Below, piece by piece: positions 1 to 9,149 of a stretch of DNA of 64,000 bases. Source of the stretch: Candidatus Melainabacteria bacterium (GTDB lineage Bacteria > Cyanobacteriota > Vampirovibrionia > Obscuribacterales > Obscuribacteraceae); contig JACRFZ010000031.1 of NCBI GenBank assembly GCA_016212515.1, forward strand, positions 1 to 64,000, in the 5' to 3' direction. The notes below the pieces were generated by a model, which saw nothing but the letters and a program-made list of their open reading frames with translations, was not told the origin of the DNA and did not search any database. The translations under genes were made by a program, and so were the position numbers. Position 1 is the stretch's first letter; each line of letters starts with the position of its first letter.

Positions 1-237
1 CTGAAGGTACTGGTCAAATGCGCATTTGTCTTCCGGAATCACCAGGTCAAAAATGCTCTTGCCCTTGAGTTCCGTTCCGCTTCTCCCCAGGTACACAATC
101 GCCTGCGGTGACATCGAGAGAATCATTCCTCTCTTATCCGCGCCTAGAATCCCCACTGGAAGGTGGTCGAGGATCGTGGCTCTTCGTCTTAGATCCTCCA
201 GACTCAATTCCGTGTAAGAGCTTGTACCTTCCTTCAC
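1..237 (-). CDS. PAS-domain protein, 3' part cut by the window edge
   Basis: Reading the minus strand from 237 to 1 gives 79 open codons running off the window. The peptide has the look of a PAS domain: a short helix (ELSLEDLRRRATILDHLPVG), then GILGADKRGMILSMSPQA, then a GKSIFDLVIPED stretch typical of the PAS C-terminal half. PAS domains sense small molecules, redox or light and usually sit in front of a histidine kinase or diguanylate cyclase module; that effector part lies outside the window. The likely GTG start (237-235) overlaps the TAG stop of the gene upstream by one base, with AAGAAG just before it, so the two are probably translationally coupled. A TTG a few codons in is an alternative start. 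The family call rests on pattern only. Confidence 0.6.
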   Translation of the reverse strand, partial: MKEGTSSYTELSLEDLRRRATILDHLPVGILGADKRGMILSMSPQAIVYLGRSGTELKGKSIFDLVIPEDKCAFDQYLQ

Positions 238-908
238 TACTTCTTCAGACCCTTGAGAATGTCCTTCAGGTTTGGGTCATTCAGAAGCTGGCTCGGGTCG
301 CCGCCTAAGCCGCTCAATTTTTCCTGTAGACCGGGCGGCAGTTTGTCTTTGAGATTGGGCGGAATCTGACCACCATATTTGCTTTTCAGCTTCGAGATAA
401 TGTCACCGCCTCCACCTCCGAGATCAGGCAGTCCGCCGCCGCCCAACATGGCGCTCGGCGGCGGCGATGATTCGGCTATTGGGGGTGTCGGTCTCTGGGT
501 TTTGAGAATAGCGCTTCGTTTAAACTGGTCTTCCAGGCTGTTATCGAGAGAGTCTATTCTCTTGCCGATATCGGCTTCCGCAGCTTTGGATTTGACCATT
601 TCTTCGATGAAATTAAAGGCTGCCATGTAAGAGGCAATGCCAATGCCCTGGTCTTTTGCCGATTGAATCTTTTGCACCAGATTTTGTCTTTTTTCCCTCA
701 GCGGACCTTCCGCTGTTTCCACTAAGGGCGGCGCCGCAACTGCTTCCGGTCCGGGCGGCATCTGTGCCTGAGCCGGCAGGGGAGAGACTGGCGTCAGGGA
801 GAGGAGGCAGGCTGAAGCGGCAAGCACGGCAAGAGCCAATTTGGACTGAGTCGAGCGGCTACCGGTGGGAAACTTGCAGCGGGGGGCTTTCATTTTGGCA
901 TTCTCCAT
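237..908 (-). CDS. Secreted protein of unknown function
   Basis: A 223-residue protein with a basic N-terminus and a hydrophobic segment (roughly residues 25-48, ending near PLPAQAQ) that looks like a cleavable signal peptide, so it is probably exported. The mature part has a short helical middle, a Pro/Gly-rich linker (residues 145-170) and a C-terminal region rich in Gly, Leu and Lys (LPPGLQEKLSGLGGDPSQLL). I recognise no catalytic motif. The upstream ATG at 908 lacks a good ribosome site, whereas the ATG at 893 has GGAGAA seven bases before it, so translation may start there (MKAPRCKF). Its stop overlaps the start of the PAS gene, suggesting one transcript. Confidence 0.72.
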   Translation of the reverse strand: MENAKMKAPRCKFPTGSRSTQSKLALAVLAASACLLSLTPVSPLPAQAQMPPGPEAVAAPPLVETAEGPLREKRQNLVQKIQSAKDQGIGIASYMAAFNFIEEMVKSKAAEADIGKRIDSLDNSLEDQFKRSAILKTQRPTPPIAESSPPPSAMLGGGGLPDLGGGGGDIISKLKSKYGGQIPPNLKDKLPPGLQEKLSGLGGDPSQLLNDPNLKDILKGLKK

Positions 909-973
909 GAAACTCAGCTATGACATACCCAGTTTAATACGGCTATAAATCTCCCGCAGGCACCGCTTGCCAT

Positions 974-2350
974 TTGCTGCCTGATGGCGGACCACCGGGC
1001 CCGGGGGGCTATGGCTGGATTGCCATGCGGCGTGGTACAAGGGCAATAGGCCCTTGTGAAGAAGCTCTCGGGGTGCACTTGATTCCTAGAGAAAATCCTA
1101 GAGAAACCCGGCAAATTGAAGCGCCTAGAGGCAGAAGCGCCTCAGAACGTCTTTTGAACAGACGTTCAGGCGCCGCCTTGTGTCTGGCACTCTTGCTCAG
1201 TCTTGCTATGCTCGGGGCTGATGCTCAGCAGAAGCAATATGAATGGGTGCCCGGCTCCAGGCAGGCTCGCTGGGTCAATCCCGTCGGCAATCAGACCGGG
1301 AGCCAGTATCAGAGGCAGTATTACCAGGGGCGTCAGCCTGGTTATCCGGCTTACCCACAGAATCAGGGGTCCGGCAGCATGCGTCAGGCCGCCATGCAGG
1401 CACAGCCACAGCCCCAGAGCGTTCAGTCCAGGTCAGCCCAGCCTGCGGCGCAGACGGCTTCAGCTCAAGATTTTGGCGACACGGTCAGTGTCGGTGGTGT
1501 GGAACGCAGCTACTTGATTCATGTGCCCAGGGGCTACGACAGCAAGCGTTCTTATCCGCTGGTTATGGCTTTTCACGGGCTTGGCATGAACGGGCAACTC
1601 ATGTACGGCATGTCCGGACTGACGGGAGTGGCAGACCGCAAGGGTTTTGTCGTGGTTTTTCCCAATGCCCAGGGCGGGCGCTGGCAAGATGGGCTGACTG
1701 CCGGTAATGACGATGTTTCTTATGTGGAAGCCATGCTCGCCAAACTGTCGCGCACCGTCAACATCGACAGCCGCCGCGTATACGCCTGCGGTATTTCCAA
1801 TGGCGGCTATTTTACGCAGCTTCTTTCCCTCAGTATTCCTGAGAAAATAGCAGCCTGCGCCGTGGTGGCTTCCACTCTAACCAGGGGTGGTGCAAATTGC
1901 GCCGGGGGCAGGTCTGTGCCGATAGTATTTTTTCTTGGTACGGAAGACCCGCTCATACCCTGGGATGACGGGCGCAAAAGAGATCTCGGTAAGCTGGGTG
2001 AGGTGTTGGGAATCGGCGCCCTTGGTTCCCTGGATGGACCTCTTGCCAAAATGGGCGGCTTGAATAGCGCACCGGAGACCATAGATTTCTGGATCAATCA
2101 TAACGGTGCAAGCGGCAATCCTCGGGTATCTCAGGAGCCGGACAGCTCGCCCCGGGACGGGACTAGAGTGGAGAAGCAGGTCTTCGGCAGCGGAGCAAGC
2201 TCGGTGGTGCTCTACAAAATTGTGGGGGGCGGTCATACCTGGCCCGGCTGTTTGAATTTGCGTGCCATCAGCGACATTAGCGGGCCGATTTGTCAGGATA
2301 TAGATGCCTCTGAAACTATGTGGGAGTTTTTCCGAAACTTTTCCCGCTGA
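974..2350 (+). CDS. Secreted alpha/beta-hydrolase esterase, PHB depolymerase / feruloyl esterase type
   Basis: Full catalytic equipment of the esterase PHB-depolymerase family (LpqC-like, COG3509) is visible: the oxyanion region FHGLGMNG, the nucleophile in GISNGG (Ser275 counted from 974), the acid in LGTEDPLIPW (Asp325) and the base in GGGHTWPG (His421). Such enzymes hydrolyse polyhydroxyalkanoate oligomers or feruloyl and acetyl esters outside the cytoplasm. Before the domain are a hydrophobic export segment (RRSGAALCLALLLSLAMLG) and a Gln/Ser/Pro-rich linker of about 90 residues. The signal segment lies about 60 residues in, so the true start is probably downstream of 974 (ATG 1025 or a GTG/TTG near 1074-1155); I cannot settle which. 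The substrate is unknown. Confidence 0.85.
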   Translation: MLPDGGPPGPGGYGWIAMRRGTRAIGPCEEALGVHLIPRENPRETRQIEAPRGRSASERLLNRRSGAALCLALLLSLAMLGADAQQKQYEWVPGSRQARWVNPVGNQTGSQYQRQYYQGRQPGYPAYPQNQGSGSMRQAAMQAQPQPQSVQSRSAQPAAQTASAQDFGDTVSVGGVERSYLIHVPRGYDSKRSYPLVMAFHGLGMNGQLMYGMSGLTGVADRKGFVVVFPNAQGGRWQDGLTAGNDDVSYVEAMLAKLSRTVNIDSRRVYACGISNGGYFTQLLSLSIPEKIAACAVVASTLTRGGANCAGGRSVPIVFFLGTEDPLIPWDDGRKRDLGKLGEVLGIGALGSLDGPLAKMGGLNSAPETIDFWINHNGASGNPRVSQEPDSSPRDGTRVEKQVFGSGASSVVLYKIVGGGHTWPGCLNLRAISDISGPICQDIDASETMWEFFRNFSR

Positions 2351-2351
2351 G

Positions 2352-2383
2352 TTTACCCACGTCTTTTGCCTGGTAGATTATTA
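2352..2383 (+). promoter_or_regulatory. Candidate promoter of the EF-hand gene, with a repeated 15-nt motif
   Basis: TTTACC (2352-2357), 16 bases, then TGGTAGATT, an extended -10-like element (TAGATT 2374-2379). The 15-mer CCTGGTAGATTATTA (2369-2383) recurs exactly at 4630-4644 in front of the glyoxylate-bypass gene. Both hexamers match consensus at four of six positions. Low to moderate confidence. Confidence 0.35.
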
Positions 2384-2433
2384 GCTTAGGGGGCCGAGTG
2401 CGGCTCTTTTGGAAAAATTGATGGGAGTATGCC

Positions 2434-2763
2434 GTGTCTGACGATTTTGATAAAGCCTGGGTTTCCAATTATGTGCCGAAAGGCACGGTGCAAGACAGCA
2501 TCAATCAGATCAAAGAGTATGCCTATCGGTCTTTTGATGCCCTTGATACAAACGGCAATGGTTTCATTGAGCGCGGCGAGCTGGAAGTTGTGCTGAAGGC
2601 TGACGGTACACCGGAGCGTGAGAAGTCGTTTATTACCTTCCTGCTCACTAATCAGGAAGCCATTTCCGCTCAAGTGCGAGAGGATCCTCTCGGACCCAAG
2701 GACGGTATTTCCAGGCTTGATCTTGATGCCTACTTCAAGCTATTGCTCGCCACCATGAGCTGA
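2434..2763 (+). CDS. Small EF-hand calcium-binding protein
   Basis: A 109-residue protein without a signal peptide. Residues 38-49 (DTNGNGFIERGE) fit the 12-residue EF-hand loop perfectly: D1, N3, N5, G6, I8, E12, flanked by helices. A second, degenerate loop lies near residues 88-100 (DPLGPKDGISRLD), so one functional and one damaged calcium site are likely. The start is GTG at 2434, supported by GGGAG six bases upstream. The role is probably cytoplasmic calcium buffering or sensing; nothing in the sequence names the partner. The gene stands alone, with a candidate promoter before it and a hairpin terminator after it. Confidence 0.8.
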   Translation: MSDDFDKAWVSNYVPKGTVQDSINQIKEYAYRSFDALDTNGNGFIERGELEVVLKADGTPEREKSFITFLLTNQEAISAQVREDPLGPKDGISRLDLDAYFKLLLATMS

Positions 2764-2804
2764 AGCCTTTAGCTCGGATGGGTTCTTGTTTCTTTTGACG
2801 GAAG

Positions 2805-2833
2805 GGGCGCGGGACAAATACCCGTGCCCTTTT
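2805..2833 (+). terminator. Rho-independent terminator after the EF-hand gene
   Basis: GGGCGCGGG (2805-2813), a 7-base loop, CCCGTGCCC (2821-2829) with one G-U pair, then TTTT. It lies 42 bases after the stop codon, in the right orientation. Confidence 0.75.
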
Positions 2834-2900
2834 GGGTTCTCATGCAGTTCAGACCCAGACCTTTTCCGGTACTTTTCCCGGCACTTATTCCGGTCCTTAC

Positions 2901-4439
2901 CTAATCAGCCCGCACGTCGCTGTGTTCTTCTCTGGGAGACAGTTTTTCTTTGATGCGGGCTTTCCAGGTATGGGCGGCAAACGCCTTTTGCGGGTCGGCA
3001 GCGAGAGCCTTGTCGAAGTCATCGCCGGCACTTGTGTAGTCGCTTAGAAAGAAATAGCACTGCCCGCGTCCGAGAAGGGCCTTAACATCCTGAGGTGTCT
3101 TCTTGAGGATGACGTTGAAGTCTTCTATGGCCGCCTTGTAGTACTTGGCGTTCAAAGAAAGAAAGGCGCGCTCGTTGTAGGGGTGCATTTCAGCGGGGTG
3201 TTCTTTGATGATCTGGGTGAGCTGTTCGTAAGCTTTGCGGTAGGCGGCTTCCGGTGAACTCAATAGTAAAGATGTGTCAATGGCGGCTGTGGCCCCGAAC
3301 TTTTTCGCTTTGGCTTCGTCGGCTTTGGCCAGGGCGTCTTTCTTCTGCACTTTGTAGATGGCGCTGCGAATCTGGTAAGCCAGTCCGGCTTTGGGATTGA
3401 GGGCGATGAGTTGGTTGCAGTCGGCCAGGGCTTTGTCCGGCTCCTTGAGCATGACATAAGTGCGGGCGCGCTCACCCAGGGCTAATTTGCGGTACTCCTT
3501 GAGCAGTGAGTTTACCGAATTGACCGGGTGTCCTTTGTCGGCCAGGGCAATCAGGCTGGTGAAGTCGCTTAAGGCGTCTTTGTATTTGCCCAGTTTGGCC
3601 AGCAGCATGCCCCGGTCCAGATAGGCGAAGGCGGCGCTGGAAGTCTTCTCTTGATCCTTGATGCCCAGTTCGATAGCGCTTGCAAAAGCTTTGAGAGCGC
3701 GGGGATAATTGTTCGAATCGCGGTAGAGTAGACCAAGATTGTAAGCCAAACCAGCCATGGGGAAGGATTTATTGGCTGATTCAAGGGCTTCGATGGCGGT
3801 GGCGCGATTGCCTTCCCGCACCTGTTTGTGCACCGCTTCCAGCACGGCGCTCTCTTGCTCACGGGCCACCAGTTTGCCGGAGAGCTTGTCGAACTGCTGC
3901 AAATCTTTGCCGGCCAGTTCCAGCTTGCCCAGCTTCTTATAGGCCATGGCCCGGTTGTAGTAAGGCTTGGGAGACTGCGGATTGAGCTTGATGACGGTGG
4001 AATATTCGCTTATGGCCGCTAATGTATTGCCCTTCACGGCCAGGCAATAGGCTTTGCGGTCGTGGGCGTCCGACATCTTGGGGTTTAGTTTCAGAGATCT
4101 GTCGCAGTCGGCAAGGGCACTTTCAAGATTGCCTTTGTCGATGTAGTTGGCCGCTCGTTCGGCATAGAAACCGGCGCTTTTGCCGGCTTTACTTTCAACT
4201 GCAGCAAGAACGCGCATGGCTTCGTCGGTCTTTTTCTGTTGTCTGGCCATGGCGGCTTTGACGATGGCCTGATCTACCGTGGTATCGGCTGCTTCTGCTC
4301 CGTATGGCAGGAAAAGACAAGAACCGGCGGCAAGAGTAAGACTTGTGACCAGTGCGACGAATTGGAACTGTTGTGGAAACCGTTGTGGAAACTTGTGAGC
4401 GGGATTTTGGTTGGCGCCTAATTCGAACTTGTGAACCAT
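2901..4439 (-). CDS. Exported TPR-repeat protein
   Basis: About 512 residues: an N-terminal basic stretch, a hydrophobic export segment (around FVALVTSLTLAAGSCLFLP) ending near GAEAA, then at least ten tetratricopeptide repeats with the usual A-Y-x-x-R-A and N-P-x-x-x-A patterns (for example YYNRAMAYKKLGKLELAGKD, and LKKTPQDVKALLGRGQCYFF near the end). TPR solenoids bind other proteins; no enzyme motif is seen, so it is probably a periplasmic or outer-surface scaffold. The reading frame stays open to 4502, but only the ATG at 4439 has a ribosome site (AAGG eight bases before). It converges with the EF-hand gene across a terminator. Confidence 0.82.
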   Translation of the reverse strand: MVHKFELGANQNPAHKFPQRFPQQFQFVALVTSLTLAAGSCLFLPYGAEAADTTVDQAIVKAAMARQQKKTDEAMRVLAAVESKAGKSAGFYAERAANYIDKGNLESALADCDRSLKLNPKMSDAHDRKAYCLAVKGNTLAAISEYSTVIKLNPQSPKPYYNRAMAYKKLGKLELAGKDLQQFDKLSGKLVAREQESAVLEAVHKQVREGNRATAIEALESANKSFPMAGLAYNLGLLYRDSNNYPRALKAFASAIELGIKDQEKTSSAAFAYLDRGMLLAKLGKYKDALSDFTSLIALADKGHPVNSVNSLLKEYRKLALGERARTYVMLKEPDKALADCNQLIALNPKAGLAYQIRSAIYKVQKKDALAKADEAKAKKFGATAAIDTSLLLSSPEAAYRKAYEQLTQIIKEHPAEMHPYNERAFLSLNAKYYKAAIEDFNVILKKTPQDVKALLGRGQCYFFLSDYTSAGDDFDKALAADPQKAFAAHTWKARIKEKLSPREEHSDVRAD

Positions 4440-4901
4440 TGCTTTGACCTTGAAATCCTGCCGAAGGAAGAGGACTGAGCTTTGAAAGCTCTCAGAAATC
4501 ATACCCAGCCGCTGTGGCTTTTGTCAGGGCGCTACCACCTAGCACTGTCCCGGAAATAATGAGCGGGACTGTTTTGCTCTTGCTCTTGCCCTCAAGGGGG
4601 CACGGTTTCAGGCGTTTCCGGAGCTTTCCCCTGGTAGATTATTAAAACTCCAGAAGCACTTCCAGAGCAGAAAATGACCGCTTCACTCTGCTAGGTATAG
4701 TCATCTTTCTTCAAATTCCTCTTTCGAGTTTTCTTGCAAATTTAAGCCAAACCCCTCGTTCCACCAGTAAAAGCTCAGTAACACAACAAGCAAGTGGTTG
4801 TGTCGTAGTGAGCTGGGGAGCGGTTCAGTTGTCTTGCCCAGGTTCAGCACCTGTTGGCAAGCAGTCTTGCAAGAGAACTATCCAACCATCAAGGACCCTA
4901 G
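4440..4901. other. Intergenic region between the divergent TPR and glyoxylate-bypass genes
   Basis: About 460 bases with no convincing gene. It must hold the divergent promoters. At 4630-4644 it carries the same 15-mer (CCTGGTAGATTATTA) seen before the EF-hand gene, a possible extended -10 (TGGTAGATT); the matching -35 is poor. No clear operator or riboswitch fold was recognised. Confidence 0.4.
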
Positions 4902-7900
4902 ATGCAAACAAATACCGGAATTACAAGAGTCCCAACCAATGACGAACGGCTTGACTTCATATTGTCCGATCAGGCTCTGGCCTTCCTGGCAGCCTTGCAT
5001 AGACAGTTTCACGAGAAACAAGCCAAGCTTTTAAAACGACGAGTCAAGCGCCAGAAAGAGCTGGATAAAGGCAAATTTCCGAGCTTCGGCGATGGTGCTT
5101 TGTGGGCCCACGAGCCCGACTGGCAAGTCGCACCCTGTCCGGATGATTTAGAATGCCGCACCGTTGAAATTACCGGCCCAGTGGATGCCAAAACCATTAT
5201 CAATGCTCTGAACTGCGCGCCCGGTGCCGATGTGTTCATGGCTGACTTTGAGGACAGTTCCAGCCCCAGCTGGAGCAACATGCTCAGCGGTCAGGTAAAT
5301 CTCTACCAGGCCGTGCGCCACACCCTCTCTTATACCGACGAGCGCGGCAAGAGCTACCGCTTGAACGACAACCTGGCTACTTTGATTGTGCGTCCGCGCG
5401 GCTTGCACCTTCTGGAAAAGCACCTGCTGGTAGATGGGGAGCCGATTCCTGCCAGCCTCTTCGACTTCGGGCTGTTCTTCTTCCATAACGCCAGGGAACT
5501 GCGCGAGAAAGGCAGCGGCCCATACTTCTATCTGCCCAAGATGGAAAGCCACAAGGAAGCCCGCTACTGGAACAATGTTTTCAACTTTGCCCAGGATTAT
5601 CTGAACCTTCCCCGCGGCACAATTCGCGCCACCGTGCTGATTGAAACCATCATGGCCGCCTACGAGATGGAAGAGATTCTCTATGAGCTGCGGGAGCATG
5701 CCGCCGGTCTCAATGCCGGACGCTGGGACTACATCTTCAGTTTCATCAAACGCTTCCGCGCCCATGGCGAAAAGGTCTTGCCGGACCGCTCGCAAGTGAC
5801 CATGGATGTGGATTTCATGAAAGCTTACTGCCTGCGACTGGTGGAGGTTTGCCACAGGCGGGGCGCTCATGCCATGGGCGGCATGTCGGCTTTCATTCCC
5901 AACAAAGAGAAGCCGGAGATTACCGCGCAGGCTCTGGCGAAAGTACAGAAGGACAAAGCCAGGGAGGTTTCACAGGGCTTTGACGGCACCTGGGTAGCCC
6001 ATCCCGGCTTGATTGAGGTGGCTAAGCTGGAATTTGTCGGCGGTCTTGCCGGCAAGCCCCATCAGAAAGAGCGCCTGGCTATGACCGAGGGGAACTGCGG
6101 CTGCCAGTCTAAAGGGAAGCGTAAGGCCATGGAAACTCTTTCCGCCAGCCTCATTTCCGTGGAAACCTTGCCCCGCGCCGTCAGCGAAGAAGGCGTGCGC
6201 AACAACATCAGCGTCGCTTTGCAGTACATCGCCAACTGGCTTTCCGGTCGCGGTGCCGTGGCCATCAACAATCTCATGGAAGATGCTGCTACGGCGGAAA
6301 TCTCCCGTGCCCAGCTCTGGCAGTGGCTGCGCCACAAAGCCGACCTCACCGACGGCAGACGCTTCACTCGGGCGCTCTACAAGCAATTTTTGCAAGAAGA
6401 GTTGCAGGCTTTACTCAGCGATGCCCGTGGTGACTGGCCGAAATTTTACGAGCAAGCCCGGACGGTGCTTGACCAGGTGGTACTGAGTAAGGAGTTCCAG
6501 GAGTTTCTGACTCTGCCTGCTTACGAAGTGCTTTTACAAAACGAAGTCGACAACAACGCTGCCGAAGATTCACTCTCCGGCGCAATTTCAACACACAAAA
6601 CCGAGATCACTATGAACGAAGAACATCAGTCCACACAGTCTATTCAGCCCACCGAAGTTCAGCCGCAAGCTAGCCAGACGGTGGCTTCCGACGGCGAGAA
6701 TTTGCAGGCTCAGCATGAGAGCGATGCCGCAAGCTTCTTTGGCACCGTGCATGCGCCTACTTGTTGTCATAGCGCCGCCTCAGGCGAGGGCGAGACCCAG
6801 ACCACTGCCGCTCCAGCGCAGATCATTTCCCCGGCTATGGAACTTGATGCTCAGTGGTCGGTGCTGGACCGCTGGCAGGGCATTGAGCGTCCTTTCAGCG
6901 CCGGCGACGTGATCAGACTGCGCCCGTCCATTAACTCCGACTGCGCCCTGGCTCGCCACGGTGCCGCCAAGCTCTGGCAACTTCTCAATTCACCTGAGCA
7001 TGTGATTGCTCTGGGTGCCTTGAACGGTTCACAGGCAGTGCAGATGGTGAAGGCCGGGCTGAAGGCTATCTACTTGAGCGGCTGGCAGGTAGCAGCCGAT
7101 GCCAACCAGGCCGGACATACCTATCCCGACCAGAGCCTTTATCCTTCCAACAGTGCTCCCATGCTGGTTAAGCGTTTGAACAACGCCATGACTCGTCTGG
7201 ACCAGACCTTGAAGCTGGAAGGCAAAGGCGGCGAAGAGAACTACTTGCCCATCGTTGCCGACGCCGAAGCCGGCTTTGGCGGACCGCTGCAGGCTTACGA
7301 GCTGATGAAGATGATGATTGAAGCCGGCGCTGCCGGTGTGCACTTCGAAGACCAGCTGGCTGCCGAGAAGAAATGCGGTCACATGGGCGGCAAGGTGCTG
7401 GTGCCTACGGCTCAGTTCGTGCGCACCCTGGCTGCGGCTCGTCTGGCTGCCGACGTGCTGGATGTACCGACTATCCTTGTGGCTCGTACCGATGCCCTGG
7501 ATGCCACTCTGCTCACTTCCGACATCGACCCCCGCGACCAGGCTTTCATTACAGGCGAGCGCACCCCTGAAGGTTTCTTCCGGGTGAGAGGCGGCATGGA
7601 ATCGGTGATTGCCCGCGGTCTGGCCTATGCGCCTTATGCCGACGTGCTCTGGTTCGAATCTTCTCGTCCGGATCTGGCGGAGGCAAAACGCTTCGCTGAC
7701 GCCATTCATGCTCAGTTCCCGGGCAAGATTCTGGCTTACAACTGTTCGCCTTCTTTCAACTGGCAGAAGCATCTGGATGACGCCACCATCGCCAAGTTCA
7801 ACTCGGAACTTGGCAAGATGGGCTACAAGTTCCAGTTCATCACCCTGGCCGGCTGGCACTCAGTCAACCTGGGCATGTTCAAGTTGGCTAGCGAGTACGC

Positions 7901-8102
7901 AGAAGAAGGCATGCCTGCTTATGTGCGCTTGCAGAAGGAAGAGTTTGAGCTGGCGGAAGTGGGCTACACCGCCGTCAAACACCAGGCTGAAGTAGGTGCG
8001 GGCTGGTTCGACAACCTGCTCATGAGCATCACTTCCGGCGCTTCCTCCACGGCTGCCTTGAGCGGTTCCACGGAAGAAGACCAGTTCCACGGCAAACACT
8101 GA
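4902..8102 (+). CDS. aceBA: Bifunctional malate synthase A - isocitrate lyase fusion
   Basis: A single 1066-residue frame holding both glyoxylate-bypass enzymes. Residues 1-545 are malate synthase A (glyoxylate + acetyl-CoA to malate): the family signature [16 protein letters not shown] at 264-279, the substrate-site Arg in [13 protein letters not shown], and the catalytic Asp in [12 protein letters not shown] (Asp461). Residues 646-1066 are isocitrate lyase (isocitrate to succinate + glyoxylate) with KKCGHMGGK (catalytic Cys825). Between them lies a Gln/Ser/Thr/Ala-rich linker of about 100 residues containing a Cys-Cys-His. Each half has normal family length with no frameshift. An in-frame ATG at residue 571 could allow internal initiation but has only a weak ribosome site. 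The fusion would channel glyoxylate and allow growth on acetate or fatty acids, matching the beta-oxidation genes at 13-19 kb. Confidence 0.95.
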   Translation: MQTNTGITRVPTNDERLDFILSDQALAFLAALHRQFHEKQAKLLKRRVKRQKELDKGKFPSFGDGALWAHEPDWQVAPCPDDLECRTVEITGPVDAKTIINALNCAPGADVFMADFEDSSSPSWSNMLSGQVNLYQAVRHTLSYTDERGKSYRLNDNLATLIVRPRGLHLLEKHLLVDGEPIPASLFDFGLFFFHNARELREKGSGPYFYLPKMESHKEARYWNNVFNFAQDYLNLPRGTIRATVLIETIMAAYEMEEILYELREHAAGLNAGRWDYIFSFIKRFRAHGEKVLPDRSQVTMDVDFMKAYCLRLVEVCHRRGAHAMGGMSAFIPNKEKPEITAQALAKVQKDKAREVSQGFDGTWVAHPGLIEVAKLEFVGGLAGKPHQKERLAMTEGNCGCQSKGKRKAMETLSASLISVETLPRAVSEEGVRNNISVALQYIANWLSGRGAVAINNLMEDAATAEISRAQLWQWLRHKADLTDGRRFTRALYKQFLQEELQALLSDARGDWPKFYEQARTVLDQVVLSKEFQEFLTLPAYEVLLQNEVDNNAAEDSLSGAISTHKTEITMNEEHQSTQSIQPTEVQPQASQTVASDGENLQAQHESDAASFFGTVHAPTCCHSAASGEGETQTTAAPAQIISPAMELDAQWSVLDRWQGIERPFSAGDVIRLRPSINSDCALARHGAAKLWQLLNSPEHVIALGALNGSQAVQMVKAGLKAIYLSGWQVAADANQAGHTYPDQSLYPSNSAPMLVKRLNNAMTRLDQTLKLEGKGGEENYLPIVADAEAGFGGPLQAYELMKMMIEAGAAGVHFEDQLAAEKKCGHMGGKVLVPTAQFVRTLAAARLAADVLDVPTILVARTDALDATLLTSDIDPRDQAFITGERTPEGFFRVRGGMESVIARGLAYAPYADVLWFESSRPDLAEAKRFADAIHAQFPGKILAYNCSPSFNWQKHLDDATIAKFNSELGKMGYKFQFITLAGWHSVNLGMFKLASEYAEEGMPAYVRLQKEEFELAEVGYTAVKHQAEVGAGWFDNLLMSITSGASSTAALSGSTEEDQFHGKH

Positions 8103-8485
8103 TTTGGCGGCAAAGGCTGATTCTTCGCTCAATCCTGAGCCCAATCACTCAGCCTGAAACCTCATCGCTCGCAGGCTCTGCTTTCGCCATTGAAGGCAGA
8201 GCTTGCAGAGGCGTTGAGGTGCCGTCGCAGTCGAAGAGCCGGTTCAATTTAGTAACGGAAGCTTCTCATAAGCGGAAGCCGCCTTAGTTTTGCTTTTCGA
8301 AAGAACCTGCAATCTGTGTCAATCTGGAGGAGAGACTTCCGCTCTCCTCCTTTTTCATTTTCTTCAATCATGGAATATTATAGAATGTAGTAAGCCGCGC
8401 ATGAAAAAAATCCCGGGCAAGAGGGGGCGAAAAAACGGCATGAGACTATCAGCCTTTCAGCCTCTGTCCCATGCCTTAGATGGCT
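8103..8485. other. Intergenic region after aceBA
   Basis: About 380 bases between two converging genes. It contains the terminator at 8326-8355; the rest shows no gene or recognisable RNA. Confidence 0.5.
8326..8355 (+). terminator. Rho-independent terminator of aceBA
   Basis: Perfect 9-bp stem GGAGGAGAG (8326-8334) / CTCTCCTCC (8342-8350), loop of seven, followed by TTTTT. It lies 220 bases after the aceBA stop, the first strong terminator on that strand. Confidence 0.88.
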
Positions 8486-9049
8486 TTATGAGCCGGTTCT
8501 TGCTTTGTCTAACAAGTCAATTTCTTCAGCCAGGCGTTGGCGTTCCTGCTCCAGGCTCTGCTGGACATATTCGACGGCGCCGTCGTACTCGGCTTTCAGC
8601 TCATCGAGCCGGTCCTGGTGTTCTTGTTCTATGTCCGCAAGCTCCAGAAGCAGCGCTTGCGCCGAGGCGGCGAAGTCTTCTTGGCTTGGCTTTATGCTCG
8701 CCGCTTCATCGATTTCCGTGATGGCGTCTTGCACCGAAAGGGCAAATCTGTCCACGGCCGGGTCGCTGGTTAAGTCGAAGTAGCGCAGGTTGCAGGGTCT
8801 GAACTGTTGCCACTTTTCCTCCAGCAAGTCTCTGAGCTGCAGGGGCATAAACTTGCCCTTAAAGTCCTGCCGTACCTGGCGGATGTGACTTGTGACCTTG
8901 AGAGCCTCGTCTTCAATCTGTTTCCTTCTGACCTGCTGTCGTTTGCTGACATTGCTTGCCAGAAACCAACTGATAACGAGAATCGAGGCAATGACCAGGA
9001 AACCCAATAAGGTCTGGTTTTCCAGAAGTGGTTGGTAGTTTGAATTCAT
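8486..9049 (-). CDS. Single-pass membrane protein with coiled coil
   Basis: A 187-residue protein with one transmembrane helix (about residues 13-31, LLGFLVIASILVISWFLAS), a basic stop-transfer segment (SKRQQVRRKQ) and a long cytoplasmic part. Residues 125-182 are rich in Glu, Gln, Leu and Lys in heptad style and should form a coiled coil. I recognise no family. The topology suggests a membrane-anchored scaffold or partner of a larger complex. It lies downstream of a transporter gene on the same strand but after that gene's terminator, so it probably has its own promoter. Confidence 0.65.
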   Translation of the reverse strand: MNSNYQPLLENQTLLGFLVIASILVISWFLASNVSKRQQVRRKQIEDEALKVTSHIRQVRQDFKGKFMPLQLRDLLEEKWQQFRPCNLRYFDLTSDPAVDRFALSVQDAITEIDEAASIKPSQEDFAASAQALLLELADIEQEHQDRLDELKAEYDGAVEYVQQSLEQERQRLAEEIDLLDKARTGS

Positions 9050-9072
9050 GTCGTTTTGCGGCTATGAATTGG

Positions 9073-9100
9073 AAAACCCGCCCTTCGGGAGAAAGGCGGG
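9073..9100 (-). terminator. Rho-independent terminator of the DMT transporter gene
   Basis: On the minus strand CCCGCC (9100-9095), a loop, GGCGGG (9082-9077) and then TTTT (9076-9073), about 50 bases after the transporter stop. Confidence 0.75.
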
Positions 9101-9149
9101 GCCGTTAGCCGGTTACTCATTTCTGAGCCGGTAATTTATTCCTCGCCCA

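Noticed and set aside
7640-7670. GGTTCGAATC, which looks like a tRNA T-arm
   Set aside because: It lies inside the isocitrate lyase coding sequence and no cloverleaf surrounds it.
5148-7859. Long minus-strand open frames (240 and 276 codons) opposite aceBA
   Set aside because: Antisense shadows caused by codon bias of the malate synthase/isocitrate lyase gene; no recognisable protein features.
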